Numbered from the stretch's first letter, positions 1-9,285 are shown. The stretch: DNA of 43,617 bases from Streptomyces chryseus (GCF_014650755.1 NZ_BMVO01000034.1:1-43617); one strand, 5' to 3'. Numbers and translations: made by a program. Notes: generated by a model not told the origin, from the sequence alone.

Positions 1-60
1 CAAGACCACAACCGGGTCTTGAAGGCCGACGTCACGCAGGGCCCGAATTAACCAACAGCG

Positions 61-93
61 TCCGGATGGCCCCGGGCCCCCGGCCCGTCCGGT
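61..93 (-). terminator. possible terminator after the SgcJ-like gene
   Basis: An imperfect GC-rich inverted repeat (CCGGA... to ...TCCGG with C/G runs inside) lies just past the stop codon of the minus-strand gene that ends at 103. It has mismatches and no clear T tract, so the call is weak. Confidence 0.3.
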
Positions 94-102
94 GGAGCGT
101 TC

Positions 103-510
103 TCAGTTGACCGGAGTGTTCTGATAGGCGGCGAGCTGCCACCTGGTTCCCTCCTTGACGACCACCCAGGTGGCCCGGATGGAGCGCTCCGTCGAGACCT
201 CCTTCTCTCCGGGCAGCAGAATGCCTCCCGCGGTGACGAGAACCGCGGAGTCCGGGCTGAGGAACTCGACCGAAATCGGCTCACCGGTCACGCGCGTCCC
301 CTTGTAGGGGCCGGCGAATGCCTCGGTCATGAACTCTTCGACGGCCTCGCGGCCCTTTTTGAAAGTTTCGGGCAGGATCATCGTGCATTTCTCGGTGAAT
401 ATCGCGGCGAACTTCTTCGCGTCGTGGCTCGCCCACGCCGCGACAATCCGCTGCGGAACTGCCGCCGCACTTGCCTGGTCGGGATGGGCGGAGCCGGTCG
501 TGTTCGGCAT
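103..510 (-). CDS. SgcJ/EcaC-like (SnoaL/NTF2-fold) protein
   Basis: A 135-residue single-domain protein. The pattern of an N-terminal helix (QRIVAAWASHDAKKFAAIF), a 'GREAVEEFM' helix and the C-terminal strand 'TRWQLAAYQNTPVN' fits the SgcJ/EcaC family of the NTF2 superfamily. Members are small cone-shaped proteins; SgcJ is conserved in enediyne clusters and other members act as cyclases, isomerases or accessory oxidoreductases. Two in-frame ATGs exist (516 and 510). The GAGGGAG ribosome site touches the first and sits about 6 nt before the second, so 510 is preferred. The gene stands alone on the minus strand, separated from the next gene by 1.2 kb of debris. Its link to the pathway rests on family membership and location. 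The substrate is unknown. Confidence 0.82.
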   Translation of the reverse strand: MPNTTGSAHPDQASAAAVPQRIVAAWASHDAKKFAAIFTEKCTMILPETFKKGREAVEEFMTEAFAGPYKGTRVTGEPISVEFLSPDSAVLVTAGGILLPGEKEVSTERSIRATWVVVKEGTRWQLAAYQNTPVN

Positions 511-936
511 TGTCATCTCCCTCTGCTACGCGTGTTTCCCGGTCCGCGACAGCGTGGCAAATTTCCTCGCACCGGGTCAACTCCGACGATGCCGTTGCAT
601 CGCGGAACGGGCCGGGACCGGACTCGAAATGACGGCCCGCACCGGAGAGTGGGACGGGTGGGAAAGGAACCCGGGTGCGGATTGGTGTTTCTCGGAACGT
701 GCTCCTGCCGGGCGGGCATATGAGTTCGGGAAAGTCTCCGTGCCAGCTCTTCGAGACAGGAAGCCGGCAGCTGACGGAAGACGACCGGGGAGTGCGAAGG
801 AGCGGGCAGCCGAAGATGTACGAAGACGATTCGGCTGCATTCGGCTTCGGTGCACGGCCCAGTCGGTCTACGAGACGATGCGCCGGACGGGCTGCGACCG
901 GGCCGGCCCATGGAGAGGCTCACCCGGAAGACCGGC
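511..936. other. gap without recognisable gene
   Basis: No open frame here has a recognisable protein or a good ribosome site. The stretch holds the upstream region of the SgcJ-like gene and should contain its promoter, but I see no convincing -35/-10 pair. Confidence 0.5.
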
Positions 937-1128
937 CGGTCCACGGTCTTCCACACCGCCTTCTACCAGGAGTCCGAGTCCAAGGTCCGGCCGCTGTACC
1001 GGTTGCTCGTGAAGTCGTTCGCGGCGGAGGTGCTCGGCACGGGCGCTTGCTGCTTCCAGAGCGCACCGACTTTCCGGATCCATTTTCCGGTGAACGTTGC
1101 CGTCGGCGATTTCCGCACGGACGGGTGA
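937..1128 (+). pseudogene. fragment resembling a StrG-like 2OG-Fe(II) oxygenase
   Basis: The translation contains 'VRPLYRLLVKSF' and then 'PTFRIHFPVNVAVGDFRTDG' before a TGA. This resembles the core of StrG-like and related non-heme iron oxygenases, where the last part usually reads G-[DE]-F-H-x-D and supplies two iron ligands. Here the histidine is replaced by arginine and the frame stops two codons later, so no active enzyme can be made. I see no clear continuation in other frames. Family assignment is from motif memory and is tentative. Confidence 0.38.
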
Positions 1129-1386
1129 TGACAACCACCGTGACGGCGAGGTCGATTGCCGGCTTCCGCTGACGCGTGCCCGGGGGACGAACTCCGCCCG
1201 GGGCGAACAGGAGAAAGGGGCGAAAAACCACTCGGCGGCCGAGGGCGATGCGGGGGCAGGTGCGGCGGTGAACCGGAACCATGGGAACAAGGCCGACGAG
1301 ACCGGTCCGACCCGCGTGAGTCTCGATTCCCGGTGCATCCGGCTCTCCGGCCACAGCGCTTCGGAGCTGTGGCGAGGACGGGCCGG

Positions 1387-1512
1387 CCGATGGGCGGGCC
1401 GGTGCTGTCCGAAGACGAGCGGGCGGTGTTCACTGCCGTGGTGTACTACGTGCTGACCCGCGGGTGCGCGTGGCGGTGTCCGCCGGAGTCGTTCGGTCTC
1501 CCGCCCGGCGAC
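1387..1512 (+). pseudogene. IS5-family transposase N-terminal remnant
   Basis: The frame starting at 1390 reads 'MGGPVLSEDERAVFTAVVYY' followed by 'VLTRGCAWRCPPESFGLPPG'. This matches the N-terminal region of IS5-family transposases, which typically read D-R-x-V-F-x-A-I-x-Y-V-L-x-x-G-C-A-W-R-x-L-P-x-x-F-G. Similarity ends near 1512, with no DDE catalytic region and no recognised terminal repeats, so this is a small relic. 1513-1693 contains nothing I recognise. Confidence 0.6.
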
Positions 1513-1693
1513 TGCAGAAGCCGCCGATCCGAACCGGACCCTGCTGGGGCCGGGCGGCGGCGGGTGCCGGTCGGTGAACGATGTCCCAAGCCGTGCGGAG
1601 GGAGATCGACACGCCCGGTGTGCAGCGGTGGGGACTGGAACGGAGCAGCAGCCACCGCCCCGGTCCCCGGCCCTACTGCGAGGAGCGGGATGT

Positions 1694-2884
1694 TCAGAGG
1701 TACTGGGTGTTGGGGGCCAGTCCGCACATGATGCGGCCGTACAGCTCCAGGTTGGTGTTCGGGTGCATGATGGCGTGGAGGTTCAGCGTCTGGACATCGC
1801 GCTCGATGCGCTGGATGGGCACGTCGGTGTAGATCGACGAGGCGCCACTCGCCGTGTTCAGGATGTCGACGGCTTCCTTTGACCGCTGGCACGCCGCGCC
1901 TGTGTCGAGCCGGACGCGGGCGCGTTCCTCCAGCGTCCACGGCTCGCCGGATGCGTTCTTGGCGTCCACAAGGTCGGCGATGCGGTACACGTGGAACTCG
2001 GTCTCGTCGATCTTGACCGATGCCTCGGCGACCTGGAGGTGGGTGAGTGGGGCCTGGCTCTGGTCGGTGTACTCGGTGTAGGTGATCTTCCGGCCGGGCA
2101 GCCGCTCGAAGAAGACGTCCTTGGCGCCCTTGGCCAGCCCCAGTGCGGTCGCGCTGACTGTGGCGCACGCCGTCGGCATGATCGGCGCCCGGTGGATGAG
2201 CGCATCGGCATTACTGCCGTGACCGCTGTGTCCCTGGAGGATGCCGCCCAGCGGGATGTACCAGCCGTCCGGCACGAAGACCTCGTGGGCGACGGTACTG
2301 ACACTGCCCGAACCGCGCAGTCCGGCGGTGTGCCAGTCGTCGTCGATCTCCAGCGAAGCCAGTGGAATCAGGGTCATGACCGGCTGGAAACTGCCGTCTG
2401 GCATGGCCAGCACCGCCGCGTTGGTGTTCCACTTGCTGTGCTTCGCCCCGCTGTTGAACGCCCACCTGCCGTTGACGACGATACCGTCCTTCGCCGGCAC
2501 CGCCATGGCCGTCGGACTGATGATGCCGCTCACCAGGTCGTCCGGGGAGGCGAACACCTCGTCCTGCACCGTGTCAGGGAAGAGCCCGGCGACCCACGCG
2601 CTGATGGACCACACGCCAGCGGTCCACGACGCGGATCCGTCTCCCTTGGCCAGTTCCGCGAGTACCTCCACCTGGGTCCTCATGTCGGACTCGTAACCGC
2701 CGAGGCGGGCGGGGAGCCGGGTGCGCAGCAGGCCGGCCTCTGCCATCGCCTTGATGGTGCCCTCGTGCAACTGGCGATTCTCTTCGGCCCAGGACGCGTT
2801 CTCGCGGAGCGTCGGCACCAACTTCGCTGCGCGAGCAACAAGGTCGGCGCGGCTCGGTGAGTCCGCAAGCTCGGTGGTGTCCAC
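1694..2884 (-). CDS. acyl-CoA dehydrogenase-fold flavin-dependent monooxygenase
   Basis: A 396-residue protein of the acyl-CoA dehydrogenase fold, most like the reduced-flavin-dependent group D monooxygenases (HsaA, DszC, nitrososynthase type) with a type-2 C-terminal helical domain. The N-terminal helix (residues about 10-60), the middle beta domain ('TAGVWSISAWVAG', 'NGRWAFNSGAKHSKW', 'GLRGSGSVSTVAHEVFVP') and the C-terminal helices ('VPIQRIERDVQTLNLHAIMH') are all present. Such enzymes take FADH2 or FMNH2 from a separate reductase, none of which is visible in the window. The start is GTG at 2884, with AAGGAG 5 nt upstream. It is divergent from the P450-remnant/ADH unit. A fragment matching its last 60 residues occurs at 12440-12624. 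The substrate is unknown; aromatic C- or N-hydroxylation is possible. Confidence 0.85.
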   Translation of the reverse strand: MDTTELADSPSRADLVARAAKLVPTLRENASWAEENRQLHEGTIKAMAEAGLLRTRLPARLGGYESDMRTQVEVLAELAKGDGSASWTAGVWSISAWVAGLFPDTVQDEVFASPDDLVSGIISPTAMAVPAKDGIVVNGRWAFNSGAKHSKWNTNAAVLAMPDGSFQPVMTLIPLASLEIDDDWHTAGLRGSGSVSTVAHEVFVPDGWYIPLGGILQGHSGHGSNADALIHRAPIMPTACATVSATALGLAKGAKDVFFERLPGRKITYTEYTDQSQAPLTHLQVAEASVKIDETEFHVYRIADLVDAKNASGEPWTLEERARVRLDTGAACQRSKEAVDILNTASGASSIYTDVPIQRIERDVQTLNLHAIMHPNTNLELYGRIMCGLAPNTQYL

Positions 2885-3192
2885 AGATTCTCCTTGGGAA
2901 GCGATGACAGGGGTGTTCCTTGGGCGCCCGGTGATCGGAGTCCTGGATCACCGTCGCAGGCACCGGTGTGCGTGACATCTTCTGGGTTGCGGGCTCGGGC
3001 CAATCCCATCACTCGGGGCAGCGGTTCGAACCCGGCCCCGGGAGGGGCGCGGGCAGCCAAGAGCAATCCGGAAGATGCCGGACGCCTGGCCGGGTGTGAG
3101 GCTGACGCCGGTCGAAGCTCTTCGGACGGAAAGGTCCTCCACGGCCGTGTCCGCCTGACGGCTGCCCTCTGCTCCAAGGAACTCGTCACCGC

Positions 3193-3440
3193 CCGTTTGA
3201 CGGCCTCGACCCGGCCGGAGCCGACAAGACCCATCCCGCCCTCGGCCACGGCGGCTACCGCTGCATCGACATGCCCTTGGCGCGGTAGGAAGCCCGGACC
3301 GCGCTCCCCGAACTCCTCACCCGGTTCCCCGACCTCCATCTGACAGTGGTCCCGAGGACAACGAGCCGCAGGGCCCCTTCATCATGAACGGCTCACGCAG
3401 CCTTCCCGAACGTCTGAAGCCGGAGAGTGTACGCCCATGA
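3193..3440 (+). pseudogene. cytochrome P450 C-terminal remnant, formerly coupled to the ADH
   Basis: From 3193 the frame reads 'ADKTHPALGHGGYRC' and 'IDMPLAR', then a TAG at 3286, then 'EARTALPELLTRFPDLHL'. After a one-base shift near 3351 it continues 'EDNEPQGPFIMNGSRSLPER' to a TGA at 3438. This is the heme-binding end of a P450 whose F-G-x-G-x-H-x-C-x-G motif is damaged (F to L, H to Y, G to D). It aligns well with the intact P450 at 27111-28346 (ADKRHVAFGHGVHRCVG ... FIMNGRLELP). Its TGA overlaps the ATG of the alcohol dehydrogenase (ATGA), so the two were once translationally coupled. The rest of the gene upstream is not recognisable. Confidence 0.8.
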
Positions 3441-4453
3441 AAGCAGCCGTCATTCCCGCGATCAACGCCCAGTGGGAGATACAGGAGGTCGCGCCCCCCC
3501 GGCCGGGCCCCGGCGAGGTGCTCATCAAGGTGCACGCGTGCGGGATCTGCCACAACGACATCTGGGTTGCCCAAGGCGTCTTCCCCTTCCCGGCATGCGA
3601 ACCGGCGATCACAGGGCACGAGGCGGCGGGCGAGATAGTCGAACTGGGTCCGGGCACCACGACCCGCCAGGTGGGCGACCGGGTCGGCACGACCTGGGTC
3701 CAGGCCGCCTGCGGCCGATGCTCCTACTGCCGGCGCAACCTGCCGCTGACCGGCCAGTCCGGCATGACGTGCGCCGCGCCGGTGATGACCGGTCTGACCG
3801 TACAAGGAGGCCATGCCGAATACCTCTGCGTGGCCGCCGCGAGCACCGTGCTGCTCCCCGACGGGATCGACTACGCGACGGCCGCGCCCGTCCTCTGCGC
3901 CGGCTACACGGCCTGGAGCGCGCTGCGCGTGAGCGAACCGCAGCCGCACGAGCGGATTGCCGTTCTCGGCATCGGGGGGCTGGGGCACATGGCCGTGCAG
4001 TACTCCCGAGCCTGCGGGTTCGAGACCGTCGCCATCACCCGCTCGTCGGACAAGCACGAACTCTCCGCGAGCCTCGGGGCCGACCTCGTCGTCCGTGACG
4101 GGGAGGAACTGCGTGAGGCCGGCGGCGCCGACGTCGTCTTGGTGACCGGTACGTCGTACGAGGCCGCCACGGACGCGCTCCAGGGACTGCGGGTCGGCGG
4201 GCGGATCGTGCTGGCCACCATCGACCCGTCGGGTTCGTTCACCATTGACCCCGCCACACCGTTCTGGGCGCGGGGCCAGCGCGTGCTGGGCGCCACCCAC
4301 AACGGGCTGCGGTATCTGACCGAGGCACTCGATCTGGTCGCGGAGGGTGCGGTGACCCCGATGATCGAGGTCTTCCCGATGGACAGGGTCGCGGACGCCG
4401 TCGACAAGGCGGCGAAGGGAGATGTCCGCTTCCGGGCCGTCGTGACGTACTGA
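3437..4453 (+). CDS. zinc-dependent alcohol dehydrogenase (MDR family)
   Basis: A 338-residue medium-chain dehydrogenase. The GroES-like domain carries catalytic-zinc residues C38 (GICHND) and H61 (GHEAAGE). The structural-zinc loop has C92, C95 and C98 with a fourth Cys at 112, slightly wider than usual. The Rossmann motif 'VLGIGGLGHMAVQ' lies at about residues 155-167. It should interconvert an alcohol and an aldehyde or ketone with NAD(P). ATG 3437 lies in an ATGA overlap with the stop of the P450 remnant, which argues for this start and for a past P450-ADH pair acting in sequence. The gene appears intact. The acyltransferase follows after about 250 nt. Confidence 0.9.
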   Translation: MKAAVIPAINAQWEIQEVAPPRPGPGEVLIKVHACGICHNDIWVAQGVFPFPACEPAITGHEAAGEIVELGPGTTTRQVGDRVGTTWVQAACGRCSYCRRNLPLTGQSGMTCAAPVMTGLTVQGGHAEYLCVAAASTVLLPDGIDYATAAPVLCAGYTAWSALRVSEPQPHERIAVLGIGGLGHMAVQYSRACGFETVAITRSSDKHELSASLGADLVVRDGEELREAGGADVVLVTGTSYEAATDALQGLRVGGRIVLATIDPSGSFTIDPATPFWARGQRVLGATHNGLRYLTEALDLVAEGAVTPMIEVFPMDRVADAVDKAAKGDVRFRAVVTY

Positions 4454-4701
4454 CCGGCGAAATGCCCCCGCCGGAGGGGCGCCCACGTGGTGCCCCCAGG
4501 GCCTACCACCGGGCGGATCGTCGAATGACCGGCCGGACTTCGCGAGCCCCGGCAGACCGGAGCGACCCAGCACGTCGAAAGAACGGTCAGGGGAATACCG
4601 CACTCTGGAAGACGCCGGCCCCGTGGCGCAGCCCGGACAATCCACTTCCGAGACCGGTTGTGGCTCTCTCCCGGCCCTTTTTGACGACGAGGCAGGTACG
4701 C

Positions 4702-5898
4702 ATGACAGAGACAACGGCCCCCAGTCCGGGCAGACTTCCTTCCCTGACCGCGTTACGATTCGTTGCCGCATTCCTGGTCTTCGTCTTCCACGCGCACTAC
4801 TTGGGCATATTCAGCGACACCTCGGTGCAAAAGGCGTACAACTTCGTCACCAGCAGTGCCGGCGGGGTCGGCGTCTCGTTCTTCTTCGTGCTCAGTGGGT
4901 TCGTACTGACCTGGGCGGTGAAGCCGACCGACACGACGGGCAAGTTCTGGCGCCGGCGGTTTTTCAAGATCTTCCCGAGTCACGCCGTGGTCTGGCTGAT
5001 CGTCGTCGCCATGCTGGTCGCATCCGGTACCACGATCGAGGCCGGACCTGCCACGGCCAACCTCTTCCTGGTGAATGCCTGGGTGCCGGACATGAACAAC
5101 CTCATCTTCGCGGTCAACGGGGTCACGTGGTCGCTGTCGGCGGAGATCGCCTTCTACCTGCTGTTCCCGTTCCTGATTCTCGGTATGACCAAGATCCGGG
5201 CCAACCGGCTCTGGTACTGGGCCATCGCTGTGTCGGCGTTGGCATTGTCGGTTCCGCTGCTGTCGAAGGCTGTCCTGCCCGACGCTCCGATGTTCCCCGG
5301 GTACGACCAGTTCTCCTGGCCGCAGATGTGGTTCGCCTACCAGTTCCCACTGGTGCGCTGCCTCGAGTTCATCGTCGGCATCCTCTTCGCCCGCATCGTC
5401 CTGAGCGGGCGGTGGGTCCGCCTCGGCCTGGGGCCGGCCGCGCTCAGCGTCCTCGCGGTGTACGTGGGGGCGCTGTGGCTGCCCCAGCTCTGGTCGTTTG
5501 CCGCGCCCTACTCGTTTCCGCTCGGGCTGCTGGTCGCGGCCGCCGCCGCCGACGACCTCGCCGGGCGGGGAACACCGCTGGCCCGTCGTCCGCTGGTCTG
5601 GTTGGGCGAGATCTCGTACGCGTTCTTCCTGATCCACCTCAACGTGCTGAACTCGGCGCAGGCGGCGTTCAAGGGGGAGTGGATGGGGTACGGCGCCTTC
5701 GACCGGACGTCGTTGAGTACGCCGGTGGCGGTGCTGTTCCTGCTGGGCTGCCTGGCCGTCAGCATCGTCCTGGCCTGGCTGCTCCACCGGTTCGTCGAGA
5801 TGCCGGTCATGCGGAGGTGGTCCAGGCCCCGGCCGCACCGGCCGCCGGTGCCCGCTGTCGATACCGGTGAGGTCAACACCCCCACGACCACGAGCTGA
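4702..5898 (+). CDS. acyltransferase-3 family membrane O-acyltransferase
   Basis: A 398-residue polytopic membrane protein of the acyltransferase-3 family. It begins with 'PSLTALRFVAAFLVFVFHAH', whose R and H are typical of the family's active site, followed by 'FFVLSGFVLTW'. I count about ten hydrophobic segments ending near residue 375, with a basic Pro-rich tail. Family members acylate sugars, macrolides or peptides at the membrane. The start is ATG 4702 (MTETTAP); the frame stays open upstream to 4462 but the extension is low-complexity Arg/Pro text. It ends at a strong bidirectional terminator shared with the convergent exporter gene. It could acylate the product or act on cell-envelope glycans. 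Confidence 0.85.
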   Translation: MTETTAPSPGRLPSLTALRFVAAFLVFVFHAHYLGIFSDTSVQKAYNFVTSSAGGVGVSFFFVLSGFVLTWAVKPTDTTGKFWRRRFFKIFPSHAVVWLIVVAMLVASGTTIEAGPATANLFLVNAWVPDMNNLIFAVNGVTWSLSAEIAFYLLFPFLILGMTKIRANRLWYWAIAVSALALSVPLLSKAVLPDAPMFPGYDQFSWPQMWFAYQFPLVRCLEFIVGILFARIVLSGRWVRLGLGPAALSVLAVYVGALWLPQLWSFAAPYSFPLGLLVAAAAADDLAGRGTPLARRPLVWLGEISYAFFLIHLNVLNSAQAAFKGEWMGYGAFDRTSLSTPVAVLFLLGCLAVSIVLAWLLHRFVEMPVMRRWSRPRPHRPPVPAVDTGEVNTPTTTS

Positions 5899-5913
5899 GC
5901 CGATCCCGGCGCT

Positions 5914-5947
5914 CCGCCCGGTACCCGCTGCGGCGGGTACCGGGCGG
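5914..5947. terminator. bidirectional terminator between acyltransferase and MFS genes
   Basis: A perfect 15-bp GC-rich inverted repeat (5914-5928 with 5933-5947) with a 4-nt loop lies midway between two convergent stop codons. It is a clear intrinsic terminator candidate for both directions. Confidence 0.87.
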
Positions 5948-5956
5948 AATGCCTCA

Positions 5957-7522
5957 TCAGGATGTGGCCGCCTCGGGGCGTTCGGTGACCGGATCCAGAT
6001 CGTCGGACGTTGACGGCGTCGCTGCCTTCTGGCCCAGCGTCATCCACGCGAGGACGAAGACGACCGCGATGATCACGATGCCGACGACGGCCACCACGTT
6101 CAGCCCGTCGGTGAAGGCGTTGTGGGCCATGTCCAGCAGCGACTGGGCCTGGGCGGCCGGGAGCCTGGCGGCGGCGGAGACCGCTTCGGCCAGCGTCTGC
6201 CGGGCCTCGGCGACCGGAGAGTCGGCCATGCCGGACTGGTAGACCGCGCCGCCGATGCTGCCGAGCAGGGCGAGTCCGAGGGTCGAGCCGAGGAGATTGC
6301 TGGTCTCCGACATCGACGCCGCCGAGCCTGCCTTCTCGGGCGGGGCCGCGCCGACGACCAGGCTGGTGCCGAGCATGAACATCGGCGCGATGCCCAACGC
6401 CACCAGCGCCACGCTCAGTGACACCAGGCCGGGGCTGCTGGTCTTGGTCACCGTGCTGAGCACGACCAGGCCGATGAAGCACAGCACGAGTCCGCCGAGA
6501 ATCGCGGTGCGTGATTGGATCCGCCGGACGATCACCGGTGTGACCAGGACTCCGACGGCGATGCCCACGCCGGTCGGGGCCTGCCACAGCCCGGCCTCGG
6601 TCGGCTCCAGCCCGAGCACGCTCTGGATGAACTGGCTGGTCAACAGGCCCAGCCCGGCCAGCGTCCCCGAGGCGAGCAACATGGCCAGCAGGGAGCTGCT
6701 GAACCTGATGTTGCGGAACAACCGCAGGTCGAGCAGCGGGTTGGGCAGGCGCAGCTGTCGGCGGGTGAAAATGACACCGAACGCGACGCCGACGGCGATG
6801 GCCACGAACGCCCCCACCGGGGAGCTGTCGCCGCCGGCGGCCAGCTGCTTGATGCCATAGATCACCGGCAGGATCGCGGCCAGCGACAGCACCACGCTGA
6901 CCAGGTCGAGGCGCTTGGCATTGGCGTCGCGGTACTCGGGCAGCAGGATCGGACCGGCGATCAGCAGGAGCAGCATGACCGGGATGCTGATCAGGAACAC
7001 CGAGCCCCACCAGAAGTGCTGCAGCAGGACCCCGCCGATGACCGGGCCCAGGGCCGCACCGCCGAAATTGCAGAAAGCCCACAGCGAGATGGCAGTGCCC
7101 ATCTGCTTGGGGTTGCGGAACATATTGCTGATCAGGGCGAGCGTCGAGGGTGACAGCGTGGCGGCGGCGATGCCCAGCAGGGCACGGGCGATGATCAACA
7201 TCAACGGGCTGGTCGAGAACGCCGCGAGCAGCGAGGCGGCGGAAAAGGCGCTTGCGCCGATCATGAGAAGCTTGCGACGGCCGATCCGGTCACCGAGAGT
7301 ACCCATGGTGATCAGGAAGCCGGCGAGCATGAAGCCGTAGATATCGGTGATCCACAGCTGCTGGGTGCCGGTCGCGCCCAGGTCGGCGCTCAGATGGGGC
7401 AGTGCTAGGAACAGGACACCGATATCGAAGGCGACGAGCAGTGTGGGCAAGGCCAGTGCGGCCAGGCCCAGCCACTGCCGACGCCCAGCCAACGGGGCCG
7501 TGTCCTGAGTCGTGTCACTCAT
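5957..7522 (-). CDS. DHA2-family (EmrB/QacA-like) MFS exporter
   Basis: A 521-residue integral membrane protein with about 14 hydrophobic segments. The loop after helix 2 carries the MFS motif A variant 'GTLGDRIGRRKLLMIG' and there is a DHA2-type motif C region 'GPVIGGVLLQHFWWGSVFLI'. DHA2 proteins export drugs and secondary metabolites by proton antiport, so a self-resistance or product-export role is likely. ATG 7522 (MSDTTQD) was chosen because it follows a GAAAGGA ribosome site; the 18-residue upstream extension is basic and not membrane-like. It is monocistronic and terminates at the shared hairpin 5914-5947. No TetR or MarR regulator lies next to it. Confidence 0.9.
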   Translation of the reverse strand: MSDTTQDTAPLAGRRQWLGLAALALPTLLVAFDIGVLFLALPHLSADLGATGTQQLWITDIYGFMLAGFLITMGTLGDRIGRRKLLMIGASAFSAASLLAAFSTSPLMLIIARALLGIAAATLSPSTLALISNMFRNPKQMGTAISLWAFCNFGGAALGPVIGGVLLQHFWWGSVFLISIPVMLLLLIAGPILLPEYRDANAKRLDLVSVVLSLAAILPVIYGIKQLAAGGDSSPVGAFVAIAVGVAFGVIFTRRQLRLPNPLLDLRLFRNIRFSSSLLAMLLASGTLAGLGLLTSQFIQSVLGLEPTEAGLWQAPTGVGIAVGVLVTPVIVRRIQSRTAILGGLVLCFIGLVVLSTVTKTSSPGLVSLSVALVALGIAPMFMLGTSLVVGAAPPEKAGSAASMSETSNLLGSTLGLALLGSIGGAVYQSGMADSPVAEARQTLAEAVSAAARLPAAQAQSLLDMAHNAFTDGLNVVAVVGIVIIAVVFVLAWMTLGQKAATPSTSDDLDPVTERPEAATS

Positions 7523-8523
7523 GCAGATCCTTTCTCGTTCACCACCGCGGGTGGCACCCGCGCATGGCGCCGTCATCCGGTAGTCGGAGCAGGTTCCGAG
7601 AATCCGACACGTGAGGCGTGCGGAGTGCGAGCAGTTCGGGTCGAGCAGGGGCGATCATGCCGCAGGCCCGACGGCGTCGCGGTGGCGTACAGCGTGGCGC
7701 CCCGAGCTCCGCTTCAGCCCCCTCCAGTGCTGCCTCGCAGAAGTCCGTGGAGAGGTATCCGGAGCGGAAGCGCACCCGGACGGACGCGGGCGAGCCGGGG
7801 CCGGCGTTCCTTGGCGCGGGCGTTCGGACGGTGGCGCAGGTGGTCCGTCATGGACTTGGGCGGATTTTTCGGCACGGGCCCATCCTGCTGCTTCACTACC
7901 GCATACGCCGTGATCGTCACCGTGGCCGGGCGGGGGAGCGTGGCGGGCGGATCGAGCTCACCCTTCGTCGTCGGACGGCGCGAGTGCGGCGACGGCCTGT
8001 GCGAGGTGACCATCCGTGAGGAGCACTGGGTCCTTGCGAGTTGAGGGACCCCGTGCCGGGCCGCAGCGATGCCTGACGCGTCAGCGCGGTCAGCGACCTT
8101 CGGTGCACGGCGGCCGGCCGAACAGCGTGTCCATGGCTCCGGTGCGCAGCCGGTCGGCATCGTCGACGCTGTCGGCCCCGGCACACCTCGCGCCGCTGAG
8201 GGACATCACCCCGGCGCCGGCGTGGCCACCGCCGTGGTTGTCCGCGCCGGTCGGATGCAGGTACGTCAGCAGGGCGGGGAGCCCAGAGCGGTCGGCGAGG
8301 CGAACGAGCGGGACCAGCCCGGCGCCGGCCCATGGGCGGGGGGCCGATTCATCGAAGGCGGCTGAGACCCCGCAGGAGCCGCGAGAGGATGCCCTGACGA
8401 GATGCCTTGCCGATCGTGCGCCGGTGGTCCCGGAACAAGTCCATCACCGCAGATCGCAAGGCATCTCTTCGTATGGGGTTCGGTCAACAACCCTCATCGA
8501 CCGTGGATTCGGGCTCGGGCCTC
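7523..8523. other. 1-kb gap without recognisable gene
   Basis: Several open frames exist on both strands but none has a recognisable family, good start context or convincing composition. On the minus strand at about 8350-8480 the text 'DALRSAVMDLFRDHRRTIGK' looks like real protein, but I cannot name it and it is not embedded in a longer coherent frame. The exporter promoter should lie just above 7522. Confidence 0.45.
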
Positions 8524-9285
8524 TTACTGTCGGATCGCCCCGGTCGCCGGGTCGAACCGTCCGGCGTGCGGGTTCTTGTCACGCCGGCGCGCCGTGAACT
8601 CCAGGTACGCCTGCGCGATCAGCAGGTGCATGATCCACACGCCCCAGCTGGTGGCCTCGATCAGGATCTGGATGTTCACCTGCAGGCCCCAGTTCAGCAT
8701 CATCCAGGCGACGATACGGCCGTAGGTTGTGAACAGCGCGAGCGAGAAGCTGTAGATCATCCAGCGGCGGTGCTCGGCGTAGCGGCGCTGACGGGCCTTG
8801 CGCCAGGCGTACAGCGTCGTACCCAGCCACAGGACCGCGCCGCAGGCGAGGCCGGTGCTCCCTTGGTTGGCGCGGTGCGGGACCAGCACGAACAGCACGA
8901 TGAGCGTCGTCGGGACTACCGCGCCGAACACGTACACCCGGCCGATGAAGCGGTGGACTCTGGGGCGCGTACGGCGCAGGTGGGGCCAGGCCTGGAGCAT
9001 CATCGTCACCAGGGCCAGGTTGCCGGTGATTACGTGGGCGACCAGGAACGCGAAATGCGGCTGGAAGCCCGGATCGAGCTGGCTCCGGGAGGCCTCGGGG
9101 TCCGTGGCGAAGTAGTGGGGGAAGGAGTAAAGCAGGTTGAACAGCACAGTCCCGCCCACGACGGCGTACCAGGGGTAGTACCTCTTCCACCAAGGCCGTT
9201 CCGCATGTGTCGCGGGCCGCTGGTCGGTGTCAGGGTCCTCCGGAGGGGGCATCTGGAGGCCTGTCTGTTGCCTGTTCTGAGACAT
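8524..9285 (-). CDS. DUF2306-like multipass membrane protein
   Basis: A 253-residue membrane protein. After a hydrophilic N-terminus of about 45 residues come roughly seven hydrophobic segments, e.g. 'YAVVGGTVLFNLLYSF', 'ALVTMMLQAW' and 'VWIMHLLIAQAYL'. The motif 'RVHRFIGRVYVFGAVVP' with 'EHRRWMIYSFSLALF' is characteristic of DUF2306/YozB-like proteins, which carry conserved H-R-x-x-G and H-R-x-W-M elements. The function of this family is not established; heme or quinone chemistry has been suggested for relatives. The start is ATG 9285 (MSQNRQQ). The longer frame to 9393 is less likely. It is isolated on the minus strand between two decayed stretches. Confidence 0.72.
   Translation of the reverse strand: MSQNRQQTGLQMPPPEDPDTDQRPATHAERPWWKRYYPWYAVVGGTVLFNLLYSFPHYFATDPEASRSQLDPGFQPHFAFLVAHVITGNLALVTMMLQAWPHLRRTRPRVHRFIGRVYVFGAVVPTTLIVLFVLVPHRANQGSTGLACGAVLWLGTTLYAWRKARQRRYAEHRRWMIYSFSLALFTTYGRIVAWMMLNWGLQVNIQILIEATSWGVWIMHLLIAQAYLEFTARRRDKNPHAGRFDPATGAIRQ

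Noticed and set aside
1..51. Frame 1 is open from the window edge to a TAA at 49 and could be the end of a plus-strand gene
   Set aside because: Only 16 codons are visible and no family can be recognised.
3020..3060. GGTTCGAACCC resembles a tRNA T-loop
   Set aside because: No acceptor, D-arm or anticodon stem can be folded around it on either strand; it is probably a chance TTCGAA palindrome.
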